64,000 nucleotides of DNA from contig DHMO01000045.1 in assembly GCA_002405835.1 (NCBI GenBank), positions 124,001 through 188,000 of the forward strand, given 5' to 3'. The position numbers and the translations under genes are program-made. Under the pieces are notes generated by a model. It did not search any database, was not told the DNA's origin, and saw only the letters and a program-made list of their open reading frames with translations. Positions within the stretch are counted from its first letter, which is position 1. Each line of letters begins with the position of its first letter. Positions 17,289 through 26,368 of this stretch are shown one piece after another. The DNA comes from Lentisphaeria bacterium UBA4640. GTDB lineage: Bacteria > Verrucomicrobiota > Lentisphaeria > Victivallales > UBA1829.

Positions 17289-18026
17289 TCAGCCCTGAAC
17301 GTCTGCGAAACGCGGACCGAGAATGCGTCCGCCGTCGACGGGGCAGTCAACGCCGGTGATGTAGCCGGAATCGTCTGAGGCGAGGAAGAGCAGGGCATTC
17401 GCTACTTCGGCGCCGACTCCCCAGCGTTCAAGCCAGGTGAGTTTTGTTGCATCCGGCGAATCTCCAATCATGCCGGGGGAGACGCTGTTGACGGTGATGT
17501 TTTTCTTTGCCAGCTCCATTGCAAGAGTTTTTGTCAGAATGATTACGCCGGCTTTTGAGGCGGAGTATCCGCTGTAGCCCGGCAGACCGACTTCACCCGC
17601 GATGGAAGCGAGATTGATGATGCGTCCGTATTTGTTTTTCAGCATGTCCGGCAGAAATGCTTTTGTCACGCGGAAGACTCCGTTCAGATTGAGATCAATC
17701 ATTTTGAGCCAGAGTTCTTCGGTCATTTCCGAGAAGCGTGCGGGGAGCCAGACTCCGGCGTTGTTGATCAGAATGTCCACGTGCCCGAAATCCCGGAGAA
17801 TCTCTTTTGCGGCGTTCTGAACGCTTTCGGTTTTTTCAACGTCCATGATGTAGGCTCGGACGTTTCCGCCTTTTCCGCGCAGAGCCGCGGCGACGGCTTC
17901 CGCTTTGTCGATGGAGATGTCGGCGAGAGCGACGGAGACTCCCTGTTCACAGAATTTTTCCGCGGCGGCGCGTCCGATCCGTCCCGCTCCGCCGGTGACA
18001 ACGGCAACTCGGTTTTCAAATTTCAT
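17289..18026 (-). CDS. Short-chain dehydrogenase/reductase (FabG-like SDR)
   Basis: This 245-residue classical SDR has the cofactor motif TGGAGRIGRAA near residue 11, NNAG near 87, and the catalytic Ser plus YSASK. The Asp after the second beta strand (ADIS) suggests preference for NAD(H). Members reduce or oxidise sugar alcohols, ketoacids or 3-oxoacyl groups; no closer substrate can be named. The start at 18026 has AAGGA eight bases upstream, and a longer reading would begin inside the promoter. It follows the AraC regulator gene on the same strand but has its own promoter, so AraC control is plausible. Confidence 0.87.
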   Translation of the reverse strand: MKFENRVAVVTGGAGRIGRAAAEKFCEQGVSVALADISIDKAEAVAAALRGKGGNVRAYIMDVEKTESVQNAAKEILRDFGHVDILINNAGVWLPARFSEMTEELWLKMIDLNLNGVFRVTKAFLPDMLKNKYGRIINLASIAGEVGLPGYSGYSASKAGVIILTKTLAMELAKKNITVNSVSPGMIGDSPDATKLTWLERWGVGAEVANALLFLASDDSGYITGVDCPVDGGRILGPRFADVQG

Positions 18027-18054
18027 TTGCACATTCCTTTCGGTTGTTGATTTC

Positions 18055-18083
18055 AATATAACAGAACAGAAGGGAATATGCAA
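18055..18083 (-). promoter_or_regulatory. Promoter of the SDR gene
   Basis: On the minus strand, TTGCAT is followed after 17 bases by TATATT, 29 bases before the SDR start. It lies in the 90-base gap downstream of the AraC gene, so the SDR can be transcribed separately. Confidence 0.6.
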
Positions 18084-18116
18084 TGATAAAAAACTTCTGT
18101 TTTGTGCACTTTTCTT

Positions 18117-18944
18117 TTATCGGAAGGGATGCGCACGGAATTCGCCGGGAGACTGTCCGGTTTCGCGTCGGAAACAACGGCAGAAGTATTGAACGGTGGA
18201 AAAACCGGAGGTGAACGCTGCTTCTTCCACACTGGCTCCGCTGAGAAGAACATTCTGCGCGCAGGCCAGGCGGAGTGTGTTTAGATAACGCATCGGCGCA
18301 AAGCCGGTCGCTTCGCTGAAACGGACGGAAAAGCGGCTCTCAGAAAGTCCGGCGGCGGATGCAATGTCTTTCACTCCAATTGGTTCCGCAAAATGTTCCT
18401 CCATGAATTCGAGTGCTTTCTGAATAACGGGGGAGACGCTGACCGGCGGTTCCGGGGGAAGACCGGAAAGAGCATTTGCAATAAAGAATATCGCCAGAGC
18501 GCAATTCCATGTTCCGCAATAAGCAGCATCGGGTTGTGTGTGCTGCATGAAGTCGGAATAAATCTGCCGGAGGCGTTCGGAATCCATGTCTCCGGAGATG
18601 GCAGTTTTCCGCTGGAGATTGAAGCGTCCGGCAAACTCCGGCATGAGGTCTGCTGGAAAACGGCGGAAGAAGATCTGAATGGCACAGGCCGTTTGTGAAT
18701 CGCTTCCGGCATCGTGGCGGAGACCGGGTGCCATGAGGACCCATTCTCCCGGACGGACATGCACGGTTGTCTGTTCTGTACGGAAGCGGAATTCGCCCTT
18801 CAGCGATGCGGTCAGCTGCCATGCCGGATGACGGTGCATGGAAGTCTGGTAGGGCGCCGTATAGCGCAGTGCCTGAAACCAGAGCCACGGTTCAGGGAGT
18901 CGGACGGCATGCTGTTCTTCCGGCTGTGTCGGGGTGGCTTGCAT
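18117..18944 (-). CDS. AraC-family transcriptional regulator
   Basis: This 275-residue protein has an amino-terminal cupin-like sensor (about 20-140; HRHPAWQLTASLKGEFRF, VRPGEWVLMAPG) and a carboxy-terminal double helix-turn-helix (about 180-275; GVKDIASAAGLSESRFSVRF, FSTVQYFCRCFRRETG). The ATG at 18944 overlaps the upstream flavoprotein stop by one base (TGATG), so the pair is translationally coupled; a longer amino-terminal reading gives only low-complexity Arg-rich sequence. It probably controls the SDR gene just downstream or a nearby catabolic set. The ligand is unknown. Confidence 0.85.
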   Translation of the reverse strand: MQATPTQPEEQHAVRLPEPWLWFQALRYTAPYQTSMHRHPAWQLTASLKGEFRFRTEQTTVHVRPGEWVLMAPGLRHDAGSDSQTACAIQIFFRRFPADLMPEFAGRFNLQRKTAISGDMDSERLRQIYSDFMQHTQPDAAYCGTWNCALAIFFIANALSGLPPEPPVSVSPVIQKALEFMEEHFAEPIGVKDIASAAGLSESRFSVRFSEATGFAPMRYLNTLRLACAQNVLLSGASVEEAAFTSGFSTVQYFCRCFRRETGQSPGEFRAHPFR

Positions 18945-20503
18945 CAGACGGTCAGCATTTTTTCCGCAAGGCGTATGCCGTCGATGGCGGCGGAGACGAT
19001 TCCGCCCGCCATGCCGCCGCCTTCGCCGCCGAGCCAAAGTCCGGGCATCGAACTGGCGAGTGTCTCCGGATTGCGCAGGAAACGGACCGGACTTGAGACG
19101 CGGGTTTCCATTCCGATGAGCAGACCGTGTCGGATGAAGCCCGGAGCGAGCCGGTCGAATCTGCGCAGGGCGTTCGCAAGTGCTGTGCGGGTCGGTTCCG
19201 GAACAAGATTGTCGAGCCGCGACTGACGCAGACCGAGCCGATAACTGGATTCATGCGGAAGACGTCCGGACTTGCACTCGAGAAAGTCGCGTGCATTCTG
19301 AGCCGGACACGTGTAGTTTCCGCCGCCTTTTTCAAAGAGCGAGGCTTCGAGTCCGCGCAGGAATGCGAACGCTTCCGCCGGAGTTGCAAAGAGATCTGGG
19401 GGAAGAGTTGAGACGATTGCGGAGTTCGCGAATTTGCCGCTGCGCGCGGATTCGCTCATGCCGTTTGTCGCGAGCGTTCCCTCTTCGCAGGTTGCGGGAA
19501 TGATTTCGCCGCCGGGGCACATGCAGAAACTTGTTGCGCCGGGGATGGCGTCGGTTCCGTGAGTGGAGAAGAGGTATTCCGCCGCTCCGAGCGCGGGGCA
19601 GGGCGTTTCCATGCCGTACTGGATGTGGTTGATGAATGATTGCGGATGTTCAATGCGGCAGCCGAGCTGGAAGCCTTTCATCTGGAATGCGAGCTGTTTT
19701 GTGAGCGTTTCGATGAGCGGTCTTGCACTGTGTCCGCATGCAATGAGCGCGGCTGGTGCTTCGATACGCGTTCCGTCCGCAAGATGCACGGCGCGGAAGC
19801 GGTCTCCGCCTTCGATCCGCTCCACTTTGGAATCCCAGAGGAATTTTCCGCCGAGCGAGATGATTCGTTCGCGGATTGCGGCAATCACTGCAGGGAGACG
19901 GTCCGACCCGATGTGCGGATGCGCATAATAAAGAATTTCCGGCTGAGCACCGGCGCGGACAAATTCGTTCAGAACGTATGCGCCGCGCGGGTCGCGCACG
20001 CGGGTGTAGAGCTTGCCGTCCGACCAGGTTCCCGCGCCGCCTTCTCCGAAGAGAAGATTGCTTTCCGGATTGAGGCTGCGCGAGGCAAAGAAGGCTTCGA
20101 TATCCTCCTTGCGCCGGGAAACGTCGCGCCCGCGTTCGAGAATGACGGGTTCCGCTCCGGCTTCGGCGAGAATGAGGGCGGCGAAGAGTCCTGCCGGCCC
20201 CGCGCCGATGACGAGCGGATGTTTCAGTTTCGATTTGTTTTCCGGGAGCAGCGGAGCCGGAGGCGGTTCAACAGATTCCACTTTCCGCTTAGGGAGAACT
20301 CCGTCGCGGATTTCCGCCGTGACCTGATAAAGAATTTTCACGAGCGGTTTCTTGCGGGCATCCAGACTCCGTTTTGTAATTTTATAGCCGAGAATATCGG
20401 AGGCGGAAACGCCGCAGGCGGTTGCGACATGCGGTGTGAGAACTTCGTCCGCGTTTGCGGGAAGGGAGCGTGCATCAAGTTCGAAACGGATTCCGGCTTT
20501 CAT
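18944..20503 (-). CDS. FAD-dependent dehydrogenase of the COG2509 type
   Basis: This 519-residue flavoprotein has an amino-terminal extension of about 90 residues, then the FAD Rossmann motif VIGAGPAGLFAALILAEAG ending in the acidic ERG. Further family marks are LFGEGGAGTWSDGKL, CGHSAR, CMCPGGEIIPATCEEG and a carboxy-terminal GLWLGGEGGGMAGGI that closes the FAD site. This is the widespread, functionally uncharacterised NAD(P)/FAD-dependent oxidoreductase family often annotated as an uncharacterised FAD-dependent dehydrogenase. It lies three bases downstream of the release-factor-like gene in the long minus-strand block. No substrate is proposed. Confidence 0.82.
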   Translation of the reverse strand: MKAGIRFELDARSLPANADEVLTPHVATACGVSASDILGYKITKRSLDARKKPLVKILYQVTAEIRDGVLPKRKVESVEPPPAPLLPENKSKLKHPLVIGAGPAGLFAALILAEAGAEPVILERGRDVSRRKEDIEAFFASRSLNPESNLLFGEGGAGTWSDGKLYTRVRDPRGAYVLNEFVRAGAQPEILYYAHPHIGSDRLPAVIAAIRERIISLGGKFLWDSKVERIEGGDRFRAVHLADGTRIEAPAALIACGHSARPLIETLTKQLAFQMKGFQLGCRIEHPQSFINHIQYGMETPCPALGAAEYLFSTHGTDAIPGATSFCMCPGGEIIPATCEEGTLATNGMSESARSGKFANSAIVSTLPPDLFATPAEAFAFLRGLEASLFEKGGGNYTCPAQNARDFLECKSGRLPHESSYRLGLRQSRLDNLVPEPTRTALANALRRFDRLAPGFIRHGLLIGMETRVSSPVRFLRNPETLASSMPGLWLGGEGGGMAGGIVSAAIDGIRLAEKMLTV

Positions 20504-20506
20504 TTT

Positions 20507-20995
20507 TCACCTTTGCGGAGGACGGAGCGGCGGGAGAGCATGCGCGTTCCGCATGTTGTTTGCTTCGATCCAGAGGGCGGGATCGCGGTACAGAATCTTT
20601 GTGAGTTTGGTGGCGCTGACGTCCAGCATCAGCGCGGTTTCTTTGAGATCGCAGCTGTGCGCGGAAAATGCATCGAGCAGTTTTGCGGCGAAGAGCGGAT
20701 AGGCATCGTTTTTCAGCGAGGTGACCGGTTCGCCGATCCGGAACGCCGGGTCGGCTTCCGAACGGATTGTGAGCGCAATTTTCATGCGGAGCATTTTCAG
20801 CGCCAGCCGGCGGTTTTCGTGCTGGCTCCGGCTTTCGGCGCAGGAGACAGTTACGCCGCTCGGTGCATGTGTCAGGCGCACGGCGGACGAGGTCTTGTTG
20901 ACCTTCTGTCCGCCGTTGCCGGACGCCTTGTGAAAGTCGAGCGTGCAGTCGCGCGCCAGCGCGTCATCGGCAGCCGAGAGCCAGTCGTTGCGCAT
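20507..20995 (-). CDS. Peptide chain release factor-like protein (GGQ domain, ArfB-like)
   Basis: This 162-residue protein has the class-I release-factor catalytic domain (about 15-75), with the GGQ motif in ASGNGGQKVNKTSSAVRLTH. It lacks the domains that read stop codons. The carboxy-terminal part (about 95-160) is helical and does not look like the basic Lys/Arg tail of ArfB. It presumably hydrolyses peptidyl-tRNA on stalled ribosomes or large subunits. The start overlaps the der stop by one base (TGATG), so it is coupled to der. The rescue role is inferred from the GGQ domain. Confidence 0.78.
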   Translation of the reverse strand: MRNDWLSAADDALARDCTLDFHKASGNGGQKVNKTSSAVRLTHAPSGVTVSCAESRSQHENRRLALKMLRMKIALTIRSEADPAFRIGEPVTSLKNDAYPLFAAKLLDAFSAHSCDLKETALMLDVSATKLTKILYRDPALWIEANNMRNAHALPPLRPPQR

Positions 20996-22452
20996 CAGTC
21001 CTCATCCTCTTCGGGGCGGTCGATGCGGTAGGGGCGGATGCGCTGGTTCTTTTTGCCCTTGCGCTTGTCGACTTTCGGGAAGACGAGTTCGCGGCGTTTG
21101 CGTTCCTTGAATTCGAGACGGACGGGGAGTCCGGAGAATGCGAACGCTTTTGTGATGTATTTTTCGAGGTAGACCTTGTAGTTGTCCGGGCAGAGCTTCG
21201 GGTCGTTGACGAACAGCTGGAAGGTCGGCGGCGGGTTCGCGATCATGGTTCCGTAGTAGACCTTGAACGGTTTTGTGCCGATGACCTGCGGCGAAGTCTT
21301 TTCGAACGCATCTTCGAGAACGCGGTTGACCATTGCCGTGGAGATGCGGATCGCCATCTGGGCGCGCAGTTCGGCGATGACCTGGTAGAGTTCCTGAAAG
21401 TTGTAACCTGTTTTCGCGCAAGTGAATACAACTGGGGCAAACGACATATGCGGGAGGGTGTAGCGGATTTCTTCCAGTACATTTTTCATTTTGAGTCCGG
21501 AGCATTCATCCCACTTGTTCGAGACGATGATGACGGGCTTGCCGGAGTCGACGATCATGCGGGCGATTGTCTTGTCCTGCGAGGTCGCGCCGGTCTGGCT
21601 GGATTCAATCACAAACAGAATGATGTCGCTGTTCTTGAGAGTCTCTTCGGCGCGCATGGAGCTGTAACGTTCCACTGCGCCGTCGACTTTGGAGCGCTTG
21701 CGCAGTCCGGCGGTGTCAACGAGAAGCGCGGGGACCTGTTCATCGCCGCAGTTGAGTGTGAATTCCACGTCGATGGAGTCGCGAGTGGTTCCGGCGACAT
21801 CGCTGACAATGACGCGTTCTTCCCCGAGGAGTTTGTTTACGAGCGAGGATTTTCCGACGTTAGGTCTGCCGAGCACCGCGATTTTAAGGCGGGGCAGGGC
21901 GTGTTCCGGGGCGGAGACATCGAAGTCGCGCAGAGCTTCGCTCATCAGAGCGGGGATGCCGCGGCGGTGAAGCGAGGAGACTTCAAAGACCTGCTGGAAG
22001 CCGAGCCGGTCGAACTCGTGGATGTGCGGAGTCGCAATGTCGCCGTCAACTTTGTTGATGACGAGAATGACGGGCTTTCCGGTGGAGCGGAGGCGCAGAG
22101 CGACTTCCTCATCAAGTCCGGTCAGACCGCTGGTGACGTCGACGACGAAGAAGATGACATCGGAGTCGGCGATGGCGACTTCGACCTGTTTTTCAATGGA
22201 TTGATCCCAGAAATCGACTCCGCGTTTTTCACCTTTTCCCATGCCGAGACCGCCGGTGTCGACGAGGCGGAAACGGCGGCCGTTTGCAACTCCGGTTGAG
22301 GAGACGCGGTCACGGGTTACGCCGCTGTCAAAGTGGACAATCGCCTGGCGTTTTTTGAGAATGGAATTGAAAAGCGAGGATTTTCCGACGTTGGGTCTGC
22401 CGACGATGGCAATGGTCGGCAGCGTATTTGTCTGAGTCTGCTGTTCACTCAT
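20995..22452 (-). CDS. der: Ribosome assembly GTPase Der (EngA)
   Basis: This 485-residue protein has two tandem GTPase domains, diagnostic of Der. Each carries the P-loop GRPNVGKSS (one near residue 18, one near 195), DTAGL/DTGGL switch regions and NKVD or NKWD for guanine recognition. A KH-like carboxy-terminal domain (about 365-455) binds the 50S subunit, and a Lys/Arg-rich tail follows. Der is essential for 50S maturation. The start at 22452 is set by AAGGA eight bases upstream, and the gene overlaps the preceding small membrane-protein gene by eight bases. Confidence 0.96.
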   Translation of the reverse strand: MSEQQTQTNTLPTIAIVGRPNVGKSSLFNSILKKRQAIVHFDSGVTRDRVSSTGVANGRRFRLVDTGGLGMGKGEKRGVDFWDQSIEKQVEVAIADSDVIFFVVDVTSGLTGLDEEVALRLRSTGKPVILVINKVDGDIATPHIHEFDRLGFQQVFEVSSLHRRGIPALMSEALRDFDVSAPEHALPRLKIAVLGRPNVGKSSLVNKLLGEERVIVSDVAGTTRDSIDVEFTLNCGDEQVPALLVDTAGLRKRSKVDGAVERYSSMRAEETLKNSDIILFVIESSQTGATSQDKTIARMIVDSGKPVIIVSNKWDECSGLKMKNVLEEIRYTLPHMSFAPVVFTCAKTGYNFQELYQVIAELRAQMAIRISTAMVNRVLEDAFEKTSPQVIGTKPFKVYYGTMIANPPPTFQLFVNDPKLCPDNYKVYLEKYITKAFAFSGLPVRLEFKERKRRELVFPKVDKRKGKKNQRIRPYRIDRPEEDED

Positions 22453-22768
22453 GGTCATGTTCCTTATTTTTGCCGCCGCTCCGGAGACCGTCCGCAATGC
22501 AGATGATCCAGACAAGGAGAAGGAGTCCGAAGCTGGCGAAAACGTTTACGAGGTTGATCTTGTATTCCGCCGCACTGCCGGGATCCTCAATGAGTTCCCG
22601 GATCATGGCGAACAGCGGCGCAAAGACAAAGTAGACGCCGAGAAGGAAGAATGCGACTGCGAGCAGCATCATGACGCCGCCCGCGAGCCATCGCCCGGAA
22701 ACGATCTGTCCCAGACCCGGCAGAGCCAGGTTCAGGGTCAGGACAAGTCCTTTTCCGGGCTTCTTCAC
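22445..22768 (-). CDS. Small membrane protein of unknown function (TM2-like)
   Basis: This 107-residue protein has two or three predicted transmembrane segments (LNLALPGLGQIVSGRWLAGG, VMMLLAVAFFLLGVYFVF, FGLLLLVWIICIADGL) and a charged carboxy terminus (SGGKNKEHDHE). The first segment, with PGLGQ and SGRW, resembles the TM2/DUF5683-like motif of small bacterial membrane proteins. It begins with GTG behind GAGGAA, eight bases after pheT, and overlaps der by eight bases, so it is expressed with translation genes. I do not recognise a function. Confidence 0.7.
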   Translation of the reverse strand: MKKPGKGLVLTLNLALPGLGQIVSGRWLAGGVMMLLAVAFFLLGVYFVFAPLFAMIRELIEDPGSAAEYKINLVNVFASFGLLLLVWIICIADGLRSGGKNKEHDHE

Positions 22769-22776
22769 TTTATTCC

Positions 22777-25182
22777 TCAGCGCAGCTCCACGCCGAGACC
22801 GTGTTCCAGTTTCGCGCGGAGTTTTTCATGTGCTTTGTTGACTTCATCATCTGTGAGCGTGCGTTCCTGGCTGCGGAAGGTCAGCGAGTAGGCCATGCTC
22901 TTCTTGCCGTTCATCGACTCGTTCGTGAAGATATCGAAGAGCTGGACGTCGACAAGGTTCGGCACTTTGGCGCGTTTGATGAAGGTGACGACTTTCTCGT
23001 TCTCCATGTCGGCGGGCGCAAGAAACGCCACGTCGCGCGTGGTGGACGGGAACTGGGAGATCGGCTTGTAGTAGACCGGCTTTCTGGAGGCTGTCAGCAG
23101 GTTCGCCAGCTGGAAGACTGCCATATAGAGCGGGGTCTGGAGACGCATTCCCTTGACGAGGGATGCGTGGATTCTGCCGAAGACGCCGGCGCGCTTGCCG
23201 TCGAGCACGAGCTCGGCGCATTCGCCTTTGGCAAAACGCTTGTCGTCACACGGCTTGATCGTGTAGTTCGGATTGCCGCGTTCTTCAAGGAAGGTTTCGA
23301 TGAGTCCTTTCAGATCAAAGAAATCATAGAGTTCGGAGCGTTCCTTTGAGAAACGTTCCGGATGGCGCTGTCCGGTGAGGGCGATAACGACTTCGCCGCG
23401 TTCTTCCGGATATTTTTCCGGATTTTTGCAGAAGCAGTTGCCGATTTCAAAGAGTGCAAGGTTTGTGTTTTTGCGGGAGACATTGCGCTTGACGGTCGCG
23501 AGCATTCCGCCGAGCAGCGAGGGCCGCATGATTGCAAGATCGAGGCTGATCGGATTGATCGGGGCAACAAGATCCTCTTTCGTGAAATCATAATCGAGCA
23601 GCGCGGTCTTTTCATCGATCATGCTGGTTCCGAGGCATTCATAAAGTCCGGTGCTGACGAGTGCGTCGCGGACGGCTGCAACCGGAGCGAAGGTGTCGGC
23701 GGAGAAATCGGCGCATTTGACGGCGCGGACGGGAACATCGGGGATGTTGTCGAGTCCGTGGATGCGCGCCACTTCTTCCGCGAGGTCGGCTTCTTCGAGG
23801 ACGTCGGCGCGGTAGGTCGGCGGAATCACATAGCAGGATTCTGCGTTGACCGGTTCGACTTCCATGCCGAGTTTCGAGAAGATTGTGGAGATTTCGAGAT
23901 CGGAAACATCCATTCCGAGCAGGCTGCGGATCCGTGCATAGCGGCAGAGGATGCGCGGCTGTGCGGGCTGCGGTTCCGCGACGGAGACGAGGTCGGAAAC
24001 CAGTTCGCCGCCGGCGAGTTCAAGGATCAGAGCCGCCGCGCGTGCGCTTGCCTTCTCAACCATGCCGATATCGGCGCCGCGTTCGTAGCGGTGGGAGGCT
24101 TCGGAGGAGAGATTGAGTTTGGCGGAGGTCATGCGGACGCTTGTTTTGTTGAAGAACGCCGCCTCGATGACGACCTCTTTGGTGGAATCGAGAACGCCGC
24201 TGTATTCGCCGCCCATGACACCCGCGATTGCGACCGGTTTTTCCGCGTCGGCGATGACGAGCATGTCGGGATTGAGATCATACTTTTTGCCGTCGAGCGC
24301 GGTGATGGATTCGTTCGCCGCGGCGCGGCGGACCACGATGCGGCCTTCTTTGAGGAGCGCGCGGTCGAAGACGTGGAGCGGGAGACCGAGTTCCAGCATC
24401 ACGTAGTTGGTGATGTCGACGATGTTGTTGATTGCACGGATGCCGACCGCTTCAAGGCGTTTCTGCATCCACTCCGGGCTCTCTTTGACTGTGACGCCGC
24501 GGATGACGCGTGCGGTGTACTTCGGGCAGAGATCGGGAGCTTCGACCTTGACGAGACTGGAGAAATCTTCGGAAACATGCGCTTCCGGAAGGTCGATCGC
24601 GGGGAACTTGAGCTCGCCGCCCTGGAGCGCGTAAACGTCGCGCGCAACACCCCAGTGGGAAAGCCAGTCGGGGCGGTTCTGGGTGAGTTCGAGCGAATAG
24701 ACCGTGTCACCCTTGAACATGTCGGCGACGGACTGCCCGAGGGGAGTATCGGCGGGGAGAATCATCAGACCGTCATGGTCGTTGCTGAGTCCGAGTTCGC
24801 GAGCGCTGCACATCATGCCGAAAGATTCGACGCCGCGGAGTTTGCCTTTTCCAATGGTGAAATCCTTTCCGCCTTCGGGATCCTTGAAGGTTGTGCCGAT
24901 GGTTGCGAGGGGAACGATGTTTCCGGCATCGCAGTTTGGAGCTCCGCAGACGATCTGGAGCGGTTCGCCCGTGCCCGGATCGACTTTGCAGATGGAAAGA
25001 TGGTCGGAGTTCGGATGTTTTTCGCGGGAGAGAATCTTTGCGGTGACGACACCCTGCGGAACGGTTGCGGTCGAGATGATTTCTTCGACTTCGAGACCTG
25101 CGCGGGTCAGGGTCGCCGCCAGTTCCTCCGGCGAGGAATTGAGCGTGATATAATCGGAAAGCCAGTTGAGTGAAATCTGCAT
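22777..25182 (-). CDS. pheT: Phenylalanine-tRNA ligase beta subunit
   Basis: This is an 801-residue PheT of full length. It has the amino-terminal MQISLNWLSDYI and EMAP/OB tRNA-binding domain (about 40-150), B3/B4 editing domains (about 205-395), the B5 domain (about 400-475), the inactive synthetase-like fold (about 490-690) and the carboxy-terminal FDX-ACB anticodon domain (about 710-801; FPSTTRDVAFLAP). It forms the alpha2-beta2 enzyme with PheS, whose gene lies 24 bases upstream. The small membrane-protein gene follows eight bases downstream with no terminator. Confidence 0.97.
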   Translation of the reverse strand: MQISLNWLSDYITLNSSPEELAATLTRAGLEVEEIISTATVPQGVVTAKILSREKHPNSDHLSICKVDPGTGEPLQIVCGAPNCDAGNIVPLATIGTTFKDPEGGKDFTIGKGKLRGVESFGMMCSARELGLSNDHDGLMILPADTPLGQSVADMFKGDTVYSLELTQNRPDWLSHWGVARDVYALQGGELKFPAIDLPEAHVSEDFSSLVKVEAPDLCPKYTARVIRGVTVKESPEWMQKRLEAVGIRAINNIVDITNYVMLELGLPLHVFDRALLKEGRIVVRRAAANESITALDGKKYDLNPDMLVIADAEKPVAIAGVMGGEYSGVLDSTKEVVIEAAFFNKTSVRMTSAKLNLSSEASHRYERGADIGMVEKASARAAALILELAGGELVSDLVSVAEPQPAQPRILCRYARIRSLLGMDVSDLEISTIFSKLGMEVEPVNAESCYVIPPTYRADVLEEADLAEEVARIHGLDNIPDVPVRAVKCADFSADTFAPVAAVRDALVSTGLYECLGTSMIDEKTALLDYDFTKEDLVAPINPISLDLAIMRPSLLGGMLATVKRNVSRKNTNLALFEIGNCFCKNPEKYPEERGEVVIALTGQRHPERFSKERSELYDFFDLKGLIETFLEERGNPNYTIKPCDDKRFAKGECAELVLDGKRAGVFGRIHASLVKGMRLQTPLYMAVFQLANLLTASRKPVYYKPISQFPSTTRDVAFLAPADMENEKVVTFIKRAKVPNLVDVQLFDIFTNESMNGKKSMAYSLTFRSQERTLTDDEVNKAHEKLRAKLEHGLGVELR

Positions 25183-25206
25183 TTGAATGCTCCTTTCGGA
25201 ATGGGG

Positions 25207-26226
25207 TTAGAACTGCTCGAGGAAGCGGACGTCGTTTTCAGAGAAGAGGCGGAGATCCTCGATGCGGTGCTTGATCATCGTGAGACGCTCGATGCCCATG
25301 CCGAAGGCGAACCCCTGGCAGGTTTCCGGATCGTAGCCGACGTTGCGGAGCACATTCGGGTTGACCATTCCGGCGCCGACGCACTCAATCCAGCCGGAGT
25401 TCTTGCAGACTTTGCAGCCTTTTCCGCCGCACATTACGCAGGTGAAGTCGCACTCCACGCTGGGTTCGGTGAACGGGAAGAAGCTGGGGCGCATACGGAC
25501 TTTCACGCCTTCGCCGAAGAATTCGGAAGCGAACGCCATGAGCGTGCTTTTGAGGTCGGCAAGGGAGACGTTGGTGTCAATGTAAAGTCCTTCGATCTGA
25601 TGGAAATAAACGCCGTGGGTTGCATCCGGGGTGTCGCGGCGGTAACAGCGGCCCGGAGCGACGATGCGGACAGGCGGTTTGTTTGCGAGCATCGTGCGGA
25701 TCTGAACGGGGGAGGTGTGGGAGCGCATGATGCGGCCGTCCTCGAAATAGAAGGTGTCGACCATGCTGCGGGAGGGGTGGTCGGCGGGGGCGTTGAGGGC
25801 GTCGAAGTTGTTGAAAACAGTTTCGATTTCCGGACCGCTGGTGGCGATGAAGCCCATGCGGCGGAAGATGTTGCAGCACTCGTCAAAAGTCTGGCAGACG
25901 GGGTGTTTGCGTCCGGCGTGCCATTTGCGTCCGGGGAGAGTGACGTCGATTTTTTCAGCGGCGTTTTCCTCGACGGAATCGGCGATGCGGTTTTTAGCCT
26001 CTTCAATTTTGGCGAGCAGAGTCTGTTTCGCCACATTGAAGGCTTTTCCGACGACCGGTTTCTGATCGGCGGGGACTTTGCCCATGAGGGGACCCAGGGC
26101 GGTAAACGCACCGTTTCGTCCGACGGTTTTCGTGCGGACGGCTTCGACGTCGTTTTCGGTTTTCGCGGAAGCAAGAGCGGTCTCGGCATCCGTGACGATG
26201 GCTTGAATTTGATCCAGCAATTCCAT
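25207..26226 (-). CDS. pheS: Phenylalanine-tRNA ligase alpha subunit
   Basis: This 339-residue catalytic subunit has an amino-terminal coiled coil (about 1-85) followed by the class II core. Motif 2 is near RCYRRDTPDATHG, with FHQIEGLYID, and motif 3 is GFAFGMGIERLTMIK. A CVMCGGKGCKVCKNSGWIE stretch precedes the last strands, giving a four-cysteine pattern seen in a subset of PheS proteins. The start at 26226 has AAGGA seven bases upstream. A terminator-like hairpin sits between rplT and this gene. Confidence 0.96.
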   Translation of the reverse strand: MELLDQIQAIVTDAETALASAKTENDVEAVRTKTVGRNGAFTALGPLMGKVPADQKPVVGKAFNVAKQTLLAKIEEAKNRIADSVEENAAEKIDVTLPGRKWHAGRKHPVCQTFDECCNIFRRMGFIATSGPEIETVFNNFDALNAPADHPSRSMVDTFYFEDGRIMRSHTSPVQIRTMLANKPPVRIVAPGRCYRRDTPDATHGVYFHQIEGLYIDTNVSLADLKSTLMAFASEFFGEGVKVRMRPSFFPFTEPSVECDFTCVMCGGKGCKVCKNSGWIECVGAGMVNPNVLRNVGYDPETCQGFAFGMGIERLTMIKHRIEDLRLFSENDVRFLEQF

Positions 26227-26303
26227 ATCTGTTTCCTTCAAATTGAGTTCAGCTGTTTTCAGAAGGGCTCGTGACCGGGCGCTTTTGAAAGCAGCGGAAA
26301 TAC

Positions 26304-26339
26304 AAAAAAGCGCGGAACTCTTCTGGAAAGAGCCCGCGC
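26304..26339 (-). terminator. Terminator or attenuator between rplT and pheS
   Basis: On the minus strand, GCGCGG pairs with CCGCGC around an inner CTCTT/AAGAG stem, followed by six T residues. It lies 30 bases after the rplT stop and about 78 bases before pheS. It can end the thrS-rplT transcript or act as an attenuator for pheST. I see no Phe-rich leader peptide before it. Confidence 0.8.
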
Positions 26340-26368
26340 AAGGGTGTCTAACGTATCAGACGATTTTG

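Noticed and set aside
19640..21031. A 463-codon antisense frame across the flavoprotein and release-factor-like genes
   Set aside because: It spans two real genes and part of der on the other strand and shows no domain or start signal.
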